Part shown: positions 5,722 through 5,864 of the stretch, one piece after another
Layout: each line of letters begins with the position of its first letter
How positions within the stretch are numbered: position 1 is the first letter of the stretch
From: Desulfuromusa sp.
Lineage (GTDB): Bacteria; Desulfobacterota; Desulfuromonadia; Desulfuromonadales; Geopsychrobacteraceae
Reading direction: 5' to 3'
Length of the DNA stretch: 5,864 nt
Assembly: GCA_029934095.1 (NCBI GenBank)
Contig: JAOZMV010000108.1
Coordinates: 1 to 5,864 of the forward strand
Made by a program: the position numbers and the translations under genes
Notes under the pieces: generated by a model
Databases searched by the model: none
What the model was told of the DNA's origin: nothing
What the model saw: only the letters and a program-made list of their open reading frames with translations

Positions 5722-5864
5722 TTATTTTTTTGTTACAGGTGCATTTTTCGCCATATTTTTGAGCATCTCATTCATCTTGTCCTGATGCTCTTTTGGATTC
5801 AGCATCCCTTCTTTGCTGACTTTCTCCCAGAGTTCAACTTCACTCATATTCTGGTGACAGCCCA
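5722..5864 (-). CDS. C-terminus of a probable c-type cytochrome (5' end outside the window)
   Basis: Only the last 46 residues are visible, beginning GCHQNMSEVELWEKVSKEG and ending KNAPVTKK before TAA (5724-5722). The split codon at the edge is xTG, so the preceding residue is Leu, Met, Val or (as ATG) Met. The edge therefore reads (L/M/V)-G-C-H, which is exactly the tail of a C-x-x-C-H heme c attachment site such as CxGCH. The first cysteine would fall just outside the window. Multiheme cytochromes ending soon after a last heme site are common in Desulfuromonadales, but the family cannot be named from this fragment. The rest is charged and probably helical, with scattered Met and Lys. An internal ATG at 5847 has no ribosome binding site and is unlikely to be a separate start. 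The terminator at 5650-5682 closes the gene. Confidence 0.65.
   Translation of the reverse strand, partial: GCHQNMSEVELWEKVSKEGMLNPKEHQDKMNEMLKNMAKNAPVTKK

Noticed and set aside
5722..5849. A complete small protein starting at the ATG at 5847 on the minus strand
   Set aside because: No Shine-Dalgarno precedes it and the frame stays open to the window edge with GCH before it, so it is better read as the end of a longer gene.

Overview
The window is a stretch of bacterial chromosome. The gene order (rpsA, sppA, ihfB, an RluA-family synthase, lgt, a HAD phosphatase), the moderate GC content and a probable heme c motif at the right edge suggest a Desulfuromonadales-type organism (Geobacter/Desulfuromonas/Pelobacter relatives). 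That placement is inferred from gene order and protein style, not from a search.

Left block (1-2480, + strand): the C-terminal four S1 domains of ribosomal protein S1 end in a strong intrinsic terminator. Next come sppA, a membrane-anchored signal peptide peptidase, and ihfB, the IHF beta subunit, 28 nt apart. The only good ribosome binding site near the start of sppA lies inside the 3' arm of the rpsA terminator hairpin. The block ends in a hairpin flanked by an A-tract on one side and a T-rich tract on the other, so it can terminate transcription in both directions.

Middle (2418-2766): the 349-base gap without a protein gene is not empty. Its minus strand carries a well-formed 6S RNA gene (ssrS) with a sigma70-type promoter at its right end. 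It shares the bidirectional terminator with ihfB. A candidate plus-strand promoter for the next operon lies back-to-back with the 6S promoter.

Operon (2767-5080, + strand): an RluA-family pseudouridine synthase, lgt (prolipoprotein diacylglyceryl transferase) and a HAD-family phosphatase are joined by two ATGA stop/start overlaps, which implies one transcript and translational coupling.

Right block (5081-5864, - strand): a four-helix membrane protein that I do not recognise, read convergently to the operon. It lies immediately downstream of an intrinsic terminator that closes a partial gene. The visible C-terminus of that gene begins with what looks like the end of a CxxCH heme-binding motif.

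Most of the window is conserved housekeeping sequence. The points of most interest are the 6S RNA and its shared regulatory architecture, the terminator/ribosome-binding-site overlap before sppA, and the unrecognised membrane protein. I saw no mobile element, CRISPR array, tRNA or rRNA.
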